Shown: one piece after another, positions 39,683 through 47,034 of the stretch
Layout: each line of letters starts with the position of its first letter
Numbering within the stretch: the first letter of the stretch is position 1
DNA from: Melaminivora jejuensis
Lineage (GTDB): Bacteria; Pseudomonadota; Gammaproteobacteria; Burkholderiales; Burkholderiaceae_C
Direction: 5' to 3'
DNA length: 64,000 bases
Assembly: GCF_017811175.1 (NCBI RefSeq)
Contig: NZ_JACWIJ010000002.1
Coordinates: 248,001 to 312,000 of the forward strand
Program-made: the position numbers and the translations under genes
Notes under the pieces: generated by a model
The model's input: the letters and a program-made list of their open reading frames with translations, nothing else
Databases searched by the model: none
Told to the model about the DNA's origin: nothing

Positions 39683-40764
39683 TCACGCAGCCGGGCGCGC
39701 TCCGGAAATGCCCAGCAAGCCCTGCAGCCGCTCACTGCTGGTCGTGTACTCCAGCGGCAATTTGCGCCCGGCCAGCCATTCGGCTGCGCCGAAGGCGGCC
39801 AGCGTGGCTTCGTGAAAACCGCTCAGGATCAGCTTGCGCTTGCCGGGATAGGTGATGGCGTCGCCCACGGCGTGGATGCCTGGCACGCTGGTGGCAAACG
39901 TGGCCGTGTCCACCACCAGCTGCTTGCGCTCGAGTTGCAGGCCCCAGCTGGCGATCGGCCCCAGGCGCGGCACCAGGCCCAGGCGCACCAGCAGCACATC
40001 CACCGGCAGGCGCAGGGCGGCGCCTTCGGGCGTGGTGAGTTCCAGGGCGCTCAGGCGGCCTGCGTCCTCCACGATGCCGCCCGCCATGCCGACCACCACC
40101 TCGATGCGCCCGGCGGCGCGCAGCGCCTGCAGCTCATCGAGCACCGCCGGCGCGGCGTCGAACACGTCGCGCCGGTGCTGCAGCGTGATGCGCGCCGGGC
40201 GCAGCGCCTCGGGCGCGCTGGCCAGCGCAATGGCCTGCTGCACGGCGGGCGTGTCGCCGCCATGCACCACGGCCTGCTGGCCGGCCAGGCTGGTCGTGCC
40301 GTCCCAGCGGTAGAGCACCTGGCTGCCCTCGTGCGCCGGCAGGCCCGGCAGCTTCAGCGTGCGCGGCATGAAGGCGCCCACGCCGCTGGCGATGAACACG
40401 GCGCGCGCCTGCAGCTGCGTGCCTTGCGCCGTGCCCACGAGAAAACCGCCCTCCGGCAGCACCTGCAGCGCATCCACCTGCTGGCCCAGGTGGAACGTCG
40501 TGGCAAAGGGCTCGATCTGCGCGCGCAGGCGCTGCACCAGCTCGTCGCCGGTGCAGACCTGGATACCGGGGATGTCGTAGATGGGCTTGTCGCCGTACAG
40601 CTCGGCGCACTGGCCGCCGATATGCGGCAGGGCGTCGATGACCTGTACCCGCAAGCCCTGCAGGCCGAGCTGAAAGACCTGGAATAGGCCCACCGGGCCG
40701 GCGCCGATGACCACGGCGTCGGTGCTCTGTGCAGCGGGGGGCGGGAGAGGGGGGCGGCGGTCAC
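39683..40764 (-). CDS. NAD(P)/FAD-dependent oxidoreductase (thioredoxin-reductase-like ferredoxin reductase), apparent frameshift at 40736-40741
   Basis: Flavoprotein of the TrxR-like ferredoxin-NADP reductase type. FAD motif VVIGAGPVGLFQVFQLGLQG, IGGQCAELYGDKPIYDIPGI (no CxxC redox pair), and the second FAD site GIHAVGDAITYPGKRKLILS with a C-terminal FHEATLAAFG. In its own frame the only start is a GTG at 40714 inside the FAD motif, which is too late. A GTG at 40764 in another frame gives a normal leader (MTAAPLSRPP), and one extra base in the C6 run (40736-40741 on the plus strand as G6) joins it to AAQSTDAVVIGAG. It probably reduces the adjacent ferredoxin FdxA. Confidence 0.85.
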
Positions 40765-40825
40765 GCGAGGAGGGCAGGAGGGATCAGCGGAGGATGCAAT
40801 CAGGCCGGCAGTGCAGCCCGGCCCA

Positions 40826-41152
40826 TCACCACTTTTCCAGGTACTTCAGCTTGTCTTCCTTGCCGTTCCACTCGTCGGCATCGGGCAGGGCGCCCTTTCG
40901 CTTGGTGATGCTCTTGAACTTGGGCGTCAGGTCGGCGTTGATCTTGATGTAGGGCAGCTGGTCGGCGGGCAGGTCTTCCTCGGCAAAGATGGCGTTGGCC
41001 GGGCACTCGGGGATGCACACGGCGCAGTCGATGCACTCGTCCGGGTCGATCACGAGGAAGTTGGGGCCTTCGCGGAAGCAGTCCACAGGGCACACATCCA
41101 CGCAATCGGTGTATTTGCACTTGATGCAGTTGTCGGTGACGACGTGAGTCAT
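40826..41152 (-). CDS. fdxA: Ferredoxin FdxA (7Fe-8S type)
   Basis: 108-aa ferredoxin. First cluster cysteines in [19 protein letters not shown], second in [20 protein letters not shown], giving one 3Fe-4S and one 4Fe-4S centre as in Azotobacter FdI. The C-terminal extension ([20 protein letters not shown]) is family-typical. Located between cysN and a flavoprotein reductase, it may deliver electrons to the CysI-type sulfite reductase. The start ATG at 41152 matches the family; an in-frame extension upstream is non-coding. Confidence 0.95.
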   Translation of the reverse strand: MTHVVTDNCIKCKYTDCVDVCPVDCFREGPNFLVIDPDECIDCAVCIPECPANAIFAEEDLPADQLPYIKINADLTPKFKSITKRKGALPDADEWNGKEDKLKYLEKW

Positions 41153-41284
41153 GTCTCGTCTCGCAGAGTTTTGGATATTCGGGATTGCCCGTAATTTTAG
41201 GCCGCGACCACCTGCCGGGCAGGCGCGAGGCCTTACCCGGAGGCTGGTTGTCTTGATGCTCGTCAAGCAAGGGGCTGGCTGGCC

Positions 41285-42792
41285 TCAGCGCACCAGCACC
41301 GCCCCTGCCGTGCGGTGGCTGGCCGTGTCCACCAGGATCAGCGAGCCGGGCACGCGCGCGCGGGCGAAGGCGCTGGCCGGGATGGGCTCCTGCAGCAGCA
41401 GCTCGACCAGGCCGATGGCGTTGGCTTCGAGCTGCTCGGCGCTTTCCTGGGCCAGGGTGTGGATGTTCAGCCGATGCACCACGCGGCGCACGCGCGCCTT
41501 GACCCAGCGGTGGCCGTGCAGCGCCCAGTACACGCGCCCGGGGGCCAGCGGCTCGTCGTCCAGCCAGGCGATGGTGGCCTGCAATTCGCGCTGGCCGGGC
41601 CAGGGGCTGTTGGTGGCAGGGGCGGGGCTGTCCCAGTCGTCGGCTGCGTCTGCCTGCGGTGCGAGTGCAGCAGCGACGAGCCAGTCGCCGCGCGAGACAT
41701 CGACCTCGCGGTCGAGCACGATGCCGGCGCTGGCGCCCGTGGCGGCCCGGACGGCATCGACCGGGCGGCGCGCGTGATCGAGCACCTGGGCCACCTGCGC
41801 CCGCTGGCCGCTGGGAAAGACCTGCACCTGCGCGCCCGGCGCTACGCTGCCGGCGGCCACGCGGCCCCAGAAGACGCGCCGGCCACGCTGCGTATCCGCC
41901 GAGGCGGCGGCGGTTTTCTCCACCCACTGCACCGGCAGGGCCAGCGGCAACTGCGCGTCCGCCGGCGTGCAGGGCAATTGCTCCAGCAACTGCAGCAGGC
42001 TGGGGCCGTCGTGGCCGCACCAGCCGGGCCGGGGCTCGGCCACGTTCCAGCCCTTGAGGGCGGAGATCGGCACCACGGCGGCCACGGCAATACCGGCGTC
42101 CTGGGTGAATTGCAGCAGCGCGGCGCGGATGTGCTTGAAGGCCAGGACCGGGTCGGCCACGGCGTCCAGCTTGTTCACGGCAAAGACCAGCGAGGGCACG
42201 CGCAGCAACTGCGCCAGCAGGGCATGGCGGCGCGTCTGGGCCAGCAGTGCCGGCTGGCTTTGCTGCCAGTCCAGCTTGGTGGCGTCCACCAGCACGATGG
42301 CGCAGTCGGCCTGCGAGGCGGCGGTGACCATGTTGCGCGTGTACTGCTCGTGGCCCGGCGCGTCGCCGATGATGAACTTGCGCGCCGGTGTGGCGAAGTA
42401 GCGCCAGGCCACATCGATGGTGATGCCCTGCTCGCGCTCGGCGGCCAAGCCGTCGGTGAGCTGGGCCAGGTCTGCCTCGCCGGTGCGCGACACGCCGGCG
42501 AGTTGGTCGGCCAGCACGGCGCGGCTGTCCACCAGCAGGCGACCGATCAGCGTGCTCTTGCCGTCATCGACGCTGCCGCAGGTGATGAAGCGCAGGGCGG
42601 GCAGGGCGTCAGACGTTGCGCTTGAACCAGCCCCCTCACCCCCGCCCTCTCCCCCAGGGGGAGAGGGAGCAAGGGCGGGTGTTGCAGCTTTGGTTGTTGA
42701 AGGTCAAAAACGCCCTCAGCCCTTGTCAAATCAGCGTTGGAAGCTATGGATTCAGTAGTGCCGTGGCTTGCGGAAGTCGTTGCGGTGCTCAT
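41285..42792 (-). CDS. cysN: Sulfate adenylyltransferase subunit 1 (GTPase), N-terminus invaded by repeats and frameshifted
   Basis: GTPase subunit of ATP sulfurylase. The main frame carries RFITCGSVDDGKSTLIGRLL (P-loop), WRYFATPARKFIIGDAPGHE (DxPGH), NKLDAV and the EF-Tu-like beta barrels. That frame has no usable start before the P-loop; the first GTG (42532) lies after it. An ATG at 42792 overlapping the cysD stop opens another frame (MSTATTSASHGTTES) that runs into an ATAGCT repeat and a GC hairpin (LLPLPLGERAGVRG) before meeting the main frame. One missing base in the G/C-rich hairpin region (about 42635-42670) would explain the break. CysC domain is absent. Confidence 0.85.
42637..42748 (-). 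repeat. Composite ATAGCT + GC-hairpin element inside cysN
   Basis: On the minus strand: ATAGCTTCCAACGCTGATTT, a spacer ending GTTTTTGACC, then the perfect hairpin CCCTCTCCCCC-T-GGGGGAGAGGG (42645-42667). Same order as the copies at 44.9, 57.2 and 59.9 kb. Confidence 0.85.
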
Positions 42793-43724
42793 CAGAAATA
42801 CCCATCCTTCTTGCGCTTTTCCATGGAGGCGTCGCTGGTCTTGTCGTCCATGCGCGTGGCGCCGCGCTCGCTGACCTCGCAGCTGAGCGTCTCCAGCACC
42901 ACCTCGGCGGCGCTGGCGGCGGGGCTGTCCACCGGGCAGGTGCAGGTGATGTCGCCCAGGGTGCGAAAGCGCACGGCGCGCGTCTGCACCTGTTCGCCCT
43001 CGCGCGCGGGGGTGAGCGGCGTGACGGGCACCAGCAGGCCCCGGCGCTCGACCACCGCGCGCGGGTGGCTGTAGTACAGGCTGGGCAGGGCGATGGCCTC
43101 GCGCTCGATGTACTGCCACACGTCCAGCTCCGTCCAGTTGCTGATCGGGAAGACGCGAAAGTGCTCGCCCGGCGCGATGCGCGTGTTGAACAGCTGCCAC
43201 AGTTCGGGCCGCTGGGCCTTGGGCTGCCATTGGCCGAAGCCGTCGCGGTGCGAAAAGATGCGCTCCTTGGCGCGCGCCTTTTCCTCGTCGCGGCGCGCGC
43301 CGCCGATCAGCGCGTCGAAGCGGTGCTCCTCGATGGCTTCGAGCAGCGTGACCGACTGGTGCGCATTGCGCGGCTCGTCGGGCCGGGCCAGGCGCACGCT
43401 GCCGCGCGCCATGGAGTCCTCGACGCTGCGCACGATCAGCTCGGCGCCCAGCTCCTGGGCGCGCTGGTCGCGAAACTGCGTGACCTCGGGGAAGTTGTGC
43501 CCGGTGTCGATCATCAATAGCGGAAACGGCAGTTGCCCCCGGCCAAAGGCTTTCTCGGCGCAGTGCAGCATGACCAGCGAATCCTTGCCGCCGGAAAACA
43601 GCAGCGCCGGGCGCTCGAAGGAGGCAGCGACTTCGCGCAGCAGGAAGATGGTTTCTTCCTCCAGCGCGTCCAGGTGGTGGTTGCCGAGCTGGCTGAGCAA
43701 CTGTGGATCGACACGGGCATTCAT
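42792..43724 (-). CDS. cysD: Sulfate adenylyltransferase subunit 2
   Basis: Catalytic subunit of ATP sulfurylase, which makes adenosine 5'-phosphosulfate. It is 310 aa with the PP-loop PALLFSGGKDSLVMLHCAEK, FPLLMIDTGHNFPEVTQFRD, ALIGGARRDEEKARAKERIF and the C-terminal RGATRMDDKTSDASMEKRKK DGYF region (broken here for length), a family hallmark. The start ATG at 43724 begins MNARVDPQLLSQLGNHHLDA. It overlaps cysN (TGATG), which indicates coupling. Confidence 0.97.
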   Translation of the reverse strand: MNARVDPQLLSQLGNHHLDALEEETIFLLREVAASFERPALLFSGGKDSLVMLHCAEKAFGRGQLPFPLLMIDTGHNFPEVTQFRDQRAQELGAELIVRSVEDSMARGSVRLARPDEPRNAHQSVTLLEAIEEHRFDALIGGARRDEEKARAKERIFSHRDGFGQWQPKAQRPELWQLFNTRIAPGEHFRVFPISNWTELDVWQYIEREAIALPSLYYSHPRAVVERRGLLVPVTPLTPAREGEQVQTRAVRFRTLGDITCTCPVDSPAASAAEVVLETLSCEVSERGATRMDDKTSDASMEKRKKDGYF

Positions 43725-43735
43725 GGGGTGGTTTC

Positions 43736-43796
43736 CAGTCAAATCAGGCTGTAGGGCATATGGTGCAAGCGTGGACAGCTATCGTTTTTGAATGTT
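43736..43796 (-). repeat. ATAGCT dispersed repeat, copy 11
   Basis: On the minus strand it reads AACGATAGCTGTCCACGCTT, then GCACCATATGCCCTACAGCC TGATTTG (split for length). It lies between cysH and cysD. Confidence 0.75.
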
Positions 43797-43874
43797 GTGC
43801 GCTGTGCGCTGAGCGAAATACGGGCCGTGCTTCACGCTCGACGCAGGGCGCTTGGCTGATCGCTCAACCTCTGC

Positions 43875-44522
43875 TCAATGCGCCAGGTGCAGGCCGCATT
43901 CGCGCTGCGCCTCGCCCTTGGTCGGGTCGGCGTAGTCGAAGTTGTTGGGCAGGCCGTGCGCCGTGCAGTAGGCGTGCAGGTCGCGGGCTGTCCAGTGCAG
44001 CAGCGGCGCGACCTTGAGCAGGCCGTCGGGGTTGCGGCTCACCGGCTCCATCTGCGCGCGCACGGCGCTGTCGCTGGCGCGCAGCGCGGTGAACCAGACG
44101 CCGGGCGCTGTCTCGCGCAGGGCGCGGGCAAAGGGTTCGAGCTTGACTTCCTCGGTGAAGGCGGCATGGCGCGGGTCATCGAGCGCCGGCACCGGGCCGT
44201 CCAGCGCCTCGCGGTGCGCGCGCGAGCGCAGCGGCAGGTAGGTGTGCAGATTCAGCCCCAGCAGGCGCGTCACCTCGTCGGCGTGGCGGTAGGTGGCCTC
44301 GGTGTTGTAGCCGTTGTCCATCCAGATCACGGGCACGTCCTGCGCTACCCGCGTGACCAGGTGCAGGAGCACGACCTCGAAGGGGCGGAAGTTGGTGGTG
44401 ACTATGGCCGGCTGACCCAAGGCCAGCGCCCAGCGCACCAGCTCCGGGGCGTCGCGGCCCAGCTCGGCATTGATGCGCGCCAGATCCAGGCCGGCGGGAC
44501 GGTCGAGAACGGGCGCGTTCAT
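43875..44522 (-). CDS. cysH: Phosphoadenylyl-/adenylyl-sulfate reductase
   Basis: Reduces activated sulfate (PAPS or APS) to sulfite with thioredoxin. 215 aa, PP-loop-like fold: LGQPAIVTTNFRPFEVVLLH, VPVIWMDNGYNTEATYRHAD, and the C-terminal catalytic RECGLHLAH with the nucleophilic Cys. The paired cysteines that bind 4Fe-4S in APS reductases are not seen (only this Cys is present near the end), so a PAPS-type cofactor-free enzyme is possible; yet no cysC (APS kinase) is visible in the operon. The start overlaps the DUF934 stop by 4 bp. Confidence 0.93.
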   Translation of the reverse strand: MNAPVLDRPAGLDLARINAELGRDAPELVRWALALGQPAIVTTNFRPFEVVLLHLVTRVAQDVPVIWMDNGYNTEATYRHADEVTRLLGLNLHTYLPLRSRAHREALDGPVPALDDPRHAAFTEEVKLEPFARALRETAPGVWFTALRASDSAVRAQMEPVSRNPDGLLKVAPLLHWTARDLHAYCTAHGLPNNFDYADPTKGEAQRECGLHLAH

Positions 44523-44914
44523 GCCGCCTCCCGGGCAAACAGCGGGCGCGGCTCCAGCACGTCGCCCTGGTAGAAGGCGGCGTAGCGCTCGAACTGGCGC
44601 TGTGCGGCGCTGGCGTCCACGCCCGGGGCCAGCACGGCGCTGGTGAAGCCGCTCCTGTGCATGTGCACGAGCTGGTCGATCAGCACGTCGCCCGTGGCGC
44701 GGATGTCGCCCGCGAACTGGTAGCGCCGGCGCAGCAGCAGCGCCTGGGTATAGGCGCGGCCATCGGTGAATTTGGGGAACTGCAGCTCGATGCGCTCGAT
44801 GCCGGCCAGGGCGCCGTCTGCAGCCAGCGCGGCCAGGTCGGCGTCGTTGGCGATTTGCAGGATGTTTTCGGCGATTTCTGTTGCTGGGCCAGCGGTGTTA
44901 GCTATTATTTTCAT
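44519..44914 (-). CDS. DUF934 protein of the sulfite-reduction operon
   Basis: 131-aa protein regularly found between cysI and cysH in beta- and gammaproteobacteria; probably an accessory for sulfite reductase, function not proven. Conserved stretches: IERIELQFPKFTDGRAYTQA, LLRRRYQFAGDIRATGDVLI and DQLVHMHRSGFTSAVLAPG. The ATG at 44914 lies within an ATAGCT-type repeat, so the first residues (MKIIANTAGPA) are repeat-derived. A 4-bp overlap with cysH implies coupling. Confidence 0.9.
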   Translation of the reverse strand: MKIIANTAGPATEIAENILQIANDADLAALAADGALAGIERIELQFPKFTDGRAYTQALLLRRRYQFAGDIRATGDVLIDQLVHMHRSGFTSAVLAPGVDASAAQRQFERYAAFYQGDVLEPRPLFAREAA

Positions 44915-44997
44915 AGTTGTAGGCAAGTCTGGAAGGTTTTCATCCCCTCCCCCAGAGGGGGAGGGGGCAAGTCCGACCCTCCCGGAGGGGAGGGGCA
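44908..44997 (+). repeat. Composite ATAGCT-like + GC-hairpin element between cysI and DUF934
   Basis: Reads TTTCATAGTTGTAGGCAAGT, CTGGAAGGTTTTCAT, then a perfect 10-bp stem CCCCTCCCCC-AGA-GGGGGAGGGG (44944-44966), with a second weaker hairpin CCCTCC/GGAGGG to 44995. It overlaps the DUF934 start codon. Confidence 0.75.
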
Positions 44998-45003
44998 AGG
45001 CGC

Positions 45004-46794
45004 TCAATCCGCCAGCGCCTTCTCCTCCACTTTCGGGTGGCGCGCGCCGTTGGCGGCGGCCTTGAAGGGTTCGTGGCCGATGCGGCGCAGGGCGTCGATG
45101 AAGGTCTCGCCGGGCTTGCGCAGCTCGCGAAAGACCTCCAGCACAGCCTCGATCACGTCCGGCAGTTCGGCAGCGTTGAAGGCCGGCCCGACCACCTTGC
45201 CGCCAATCGCTGGGCCGGACAGCTGCGAGCCGTCCGAGCCGCCCAGCGTGACCTGGTACCACTCGCGGCCGTCCTTGTCCACGCCCAGGACGCCGATGTG
45301 CCCGCTGTGGTGGTGGCCGCAGCTGTTGATGCAGCCGCTCATGTGCAGGTCGATGGGGCCGAGGTCGAACAGCTCGTCCAAGTCCTGGTAGCGCTCGGTG
45401 ATGGCGTTGGCGATGTGCAGCGAGCGTGCATTGGCCAGCGAGCAGAAATCCCCGCCCGGGCAGGCGATCAGGTCGGTCAGCAAGCCGATGTTGGGCTGCG
45501 CCAGGCCCAGCTTGCGCGCTGCCTCGTACAGCGCCGGCAGGTCGCTTTGGTGTACCCAGGGCAGCAGCAGGTTTTGCTCGTGCGTCAGGCGCGCCTCGGC
45601 GGCGGAGAAGGTCTCCGCCAGTTGCGCCAGCGCCTCCAGCGTGCCGGCATCGGCGTCGCCGGGCGCAAAGCCGGGACGCTTGAAGGACAGGTTCACGGCG
45701 GCCAGGCCCGGCAGGCGGTGGCCGCGCACGTTGTTTTGTAGCCAGCGCTGGTAGAGCTGGCCGTTCGGATCGATGCGCGAGGGCAGGTTGGCCGGACGCA
45801 ACTCAGGCACGGCGAAGTGGCTGGACACGCGGTCGAACTCGGCCTGGGTGATGGTGTGCGGCGCGCCGTCGCGCTGGGTGATGGCGGCGAATTCCTGCTC
45901 CACCGCGTCGATGAAGGCCTGGCCCTCGGCCTTGACCAGGATTTTGATGCGCGCCTTCCATTTGTTGTCGCGCCGGCCATAGCTGTTGTAGGTGCGCACG
46001 ATGGCCTCGATGTAGTTGAGCAACTGCGGCCAGGGCAGGAACTCGCGCACCACGGTGCCGATGATGGGCGTGCGCCCCATGCCGCCGCCCACGCGCACGG
46101 TGAAACCCACGGCGCCGTCATCACCGCGCACGGCCTGCAGGCCGATGTCGTACCAGCCAATCGCCGCGCGGTCTTCCAGCGCGCCGTTGAAGGCGATCTT
46201 GAACTTGCGCGGCAGGTAGCTGAACTCGGGGTGCAGCGAACTCCACTGGCGCGCAATTTCGGCAAACGCCCGCGTGTCCACGATGCCGTCCTCGGCAATG
46301 CCCTCGTAGGCGTCGCAGGTGATGTTGCGGATGTCGTTGCCGCTGGTCTGGATGCCGTGCATGTTGACGCTGGCCAGCAAGTCCATGACGTCGGCGGCGC
46401 GGGCCAGCGGAATCCAGTTGAACTGCACGTTGGTGCGCGTGGTGAAGTGGCCGTAGCCGTATTTGAGCGGTGCGGCCGGCAGGGTCTGGCCGGGCTGGGC
46501 GGCCTCCAGCGCGTCTTGCGTGGCCTGGGCGCGGGCCAGCAGTTCGGGGTCGGGACGGTCGTACTCGCGGGCGATGTGCGCCAGCATCCGCAACTGCGTG
46601 CTGCTGATCTCGCCATAGGGCACGGCGATGCGCGCCATGGGGGCGTAGCGCTGGATGTACCAGCCGTTTTGCAGGCGCAGGGGCAAGAGCTGCTCGTCGG
46701 TCAGCTCGCCGCGCTGCCAGCGCTCCAACTGGTCGCGGAACTGCTGGGCGCGTAGCTGCACGAACTGGCGGTCGAAGGCGGTGTATTGGTACAT
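45004..46794 (-). CDS. cysI: Sulfite reductase hemoprotein (nitrite/sulfite reductase family, CysI-like)
   Basis: Siroheme / 4Fe-4S enzyme reducing sulfite to sulfide; 596 aa. N-terminal ferredoxin-like half domain (YGYGHFTTRTNVQFNWIPLA), siroheme-binding FTVRVGGGMGRTPIIGTVVR, repeated half-domain, and cluster ligands in TDLIACPGGDFCSLANARS and LHMSGCINSCGHHHSGHIGV. I use the ATG at 46794 (MYQYTAFDRQFVQLRAQQF), the usual family start; an upstream ATG at 46833 adds 13 residues. It is first gene of the cysI-DUF934-cysH-cysD-cysN operon. Electrons probably come from FdxA and the TrxR-like reductase downstream. Confidence 0.95.
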   Translation of the reverse strand: MYQYTAFDRQFVQLRAQQFRDQLERWQRGELTDEQLLPLRLQNGWYIQRYAPMARIAVPYGEISSTQLRMLAHIAREYDRPDPELLARAQATQDALEAAQPGQTLPAAPLKYGYGHFTTRTNVQFNWIPLARAADVMDLLASVNMHGIQTSGNDIRNITCDAYEGIAEDGIVDTRAFAEIARQWSSLHPEFSYLPRKFKIAFNGALEDRAAIGWYDIGLQAVRGDDGAVGFTVRVGGGMGRTPIIGTVVREFLPWPQLLNYIEAIVRTYNSYGRRDNKWKARIKILVKAEGQAFIDAVEQEFAAITQRDGAPHTITQAEFDRVSSHFAVPELRPANLPSRIDPNGQLYQRWLQNNVRGHRLPGLAAVNLSFKRPGFAPGDADAGTLEALAQLAETFSAAEARLTHEQNLLLPWVHQSDLPALYEAARKLGLAQPNIGLLTDLIACPGGDFCSLANARSLHIANAITERYQDLDELFDLGPIDLHMSGCINSCGHHHSGHIGVLGVDKDGREWYQVTLGGSDGSQLSGPAIGGKVVGPAFNAAELPDVIEAVLEVFRELRKPGETFIDALRRIGHEPFKAAANGARHPKVEEKALAD

Positions 46795-46879
46795 GGAGCT
46801 GGGCAATTCGTCTCTGAATGGGGATCGCGCCATGCCGGGCCGGCCCGGGCAGCGACGCGCAACGGGCGCACTGTAGGGG

Positions 46880-46945
46880 TCGGCCTCTTAAAACCAAACG
46901 AATATTTAATGCTTCATATATGCCGGGTTTGGCATATATGGAAGC
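46880..46945 (-). promoter_or_regulatory. Palindromic regulatory region upstream of cysI
   Basis: GCTTCATATATGCC-GGGTTT-GGCATATATGGAAGC (positions 46911-46945) has a perfect 9-bp arm pair. Directly next to it on the minus strand lies AATATTCGTTTGGTTTTAAG, which resembles AATCTTATTGGTTCCAAG upstream of the sulfate-binding protein gene. This is a candidate CysB-type activator region; the binding protein is inferred. Confidence 0.5.
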
Positions 46946-47034
46946 AGTGGGAGCGGATGCCAGCGGGCTTGCCGTGCCTGCGCTGCACCAGTGTTGCGCC
47001 AGTGCAGCACGGCAGAGGCCCTGCCGGGGCTGGA

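Noticed and set aside
46911..46945. The AT-rich palindrome upstream of cysI as a terminator of mnmC
   Set aside because: mnmC ends at 47035 reading toward it, but there is no T run after the dyad, the stem is AT-rich, and it sits in the cysI promoter; a regulatory role is more likely.
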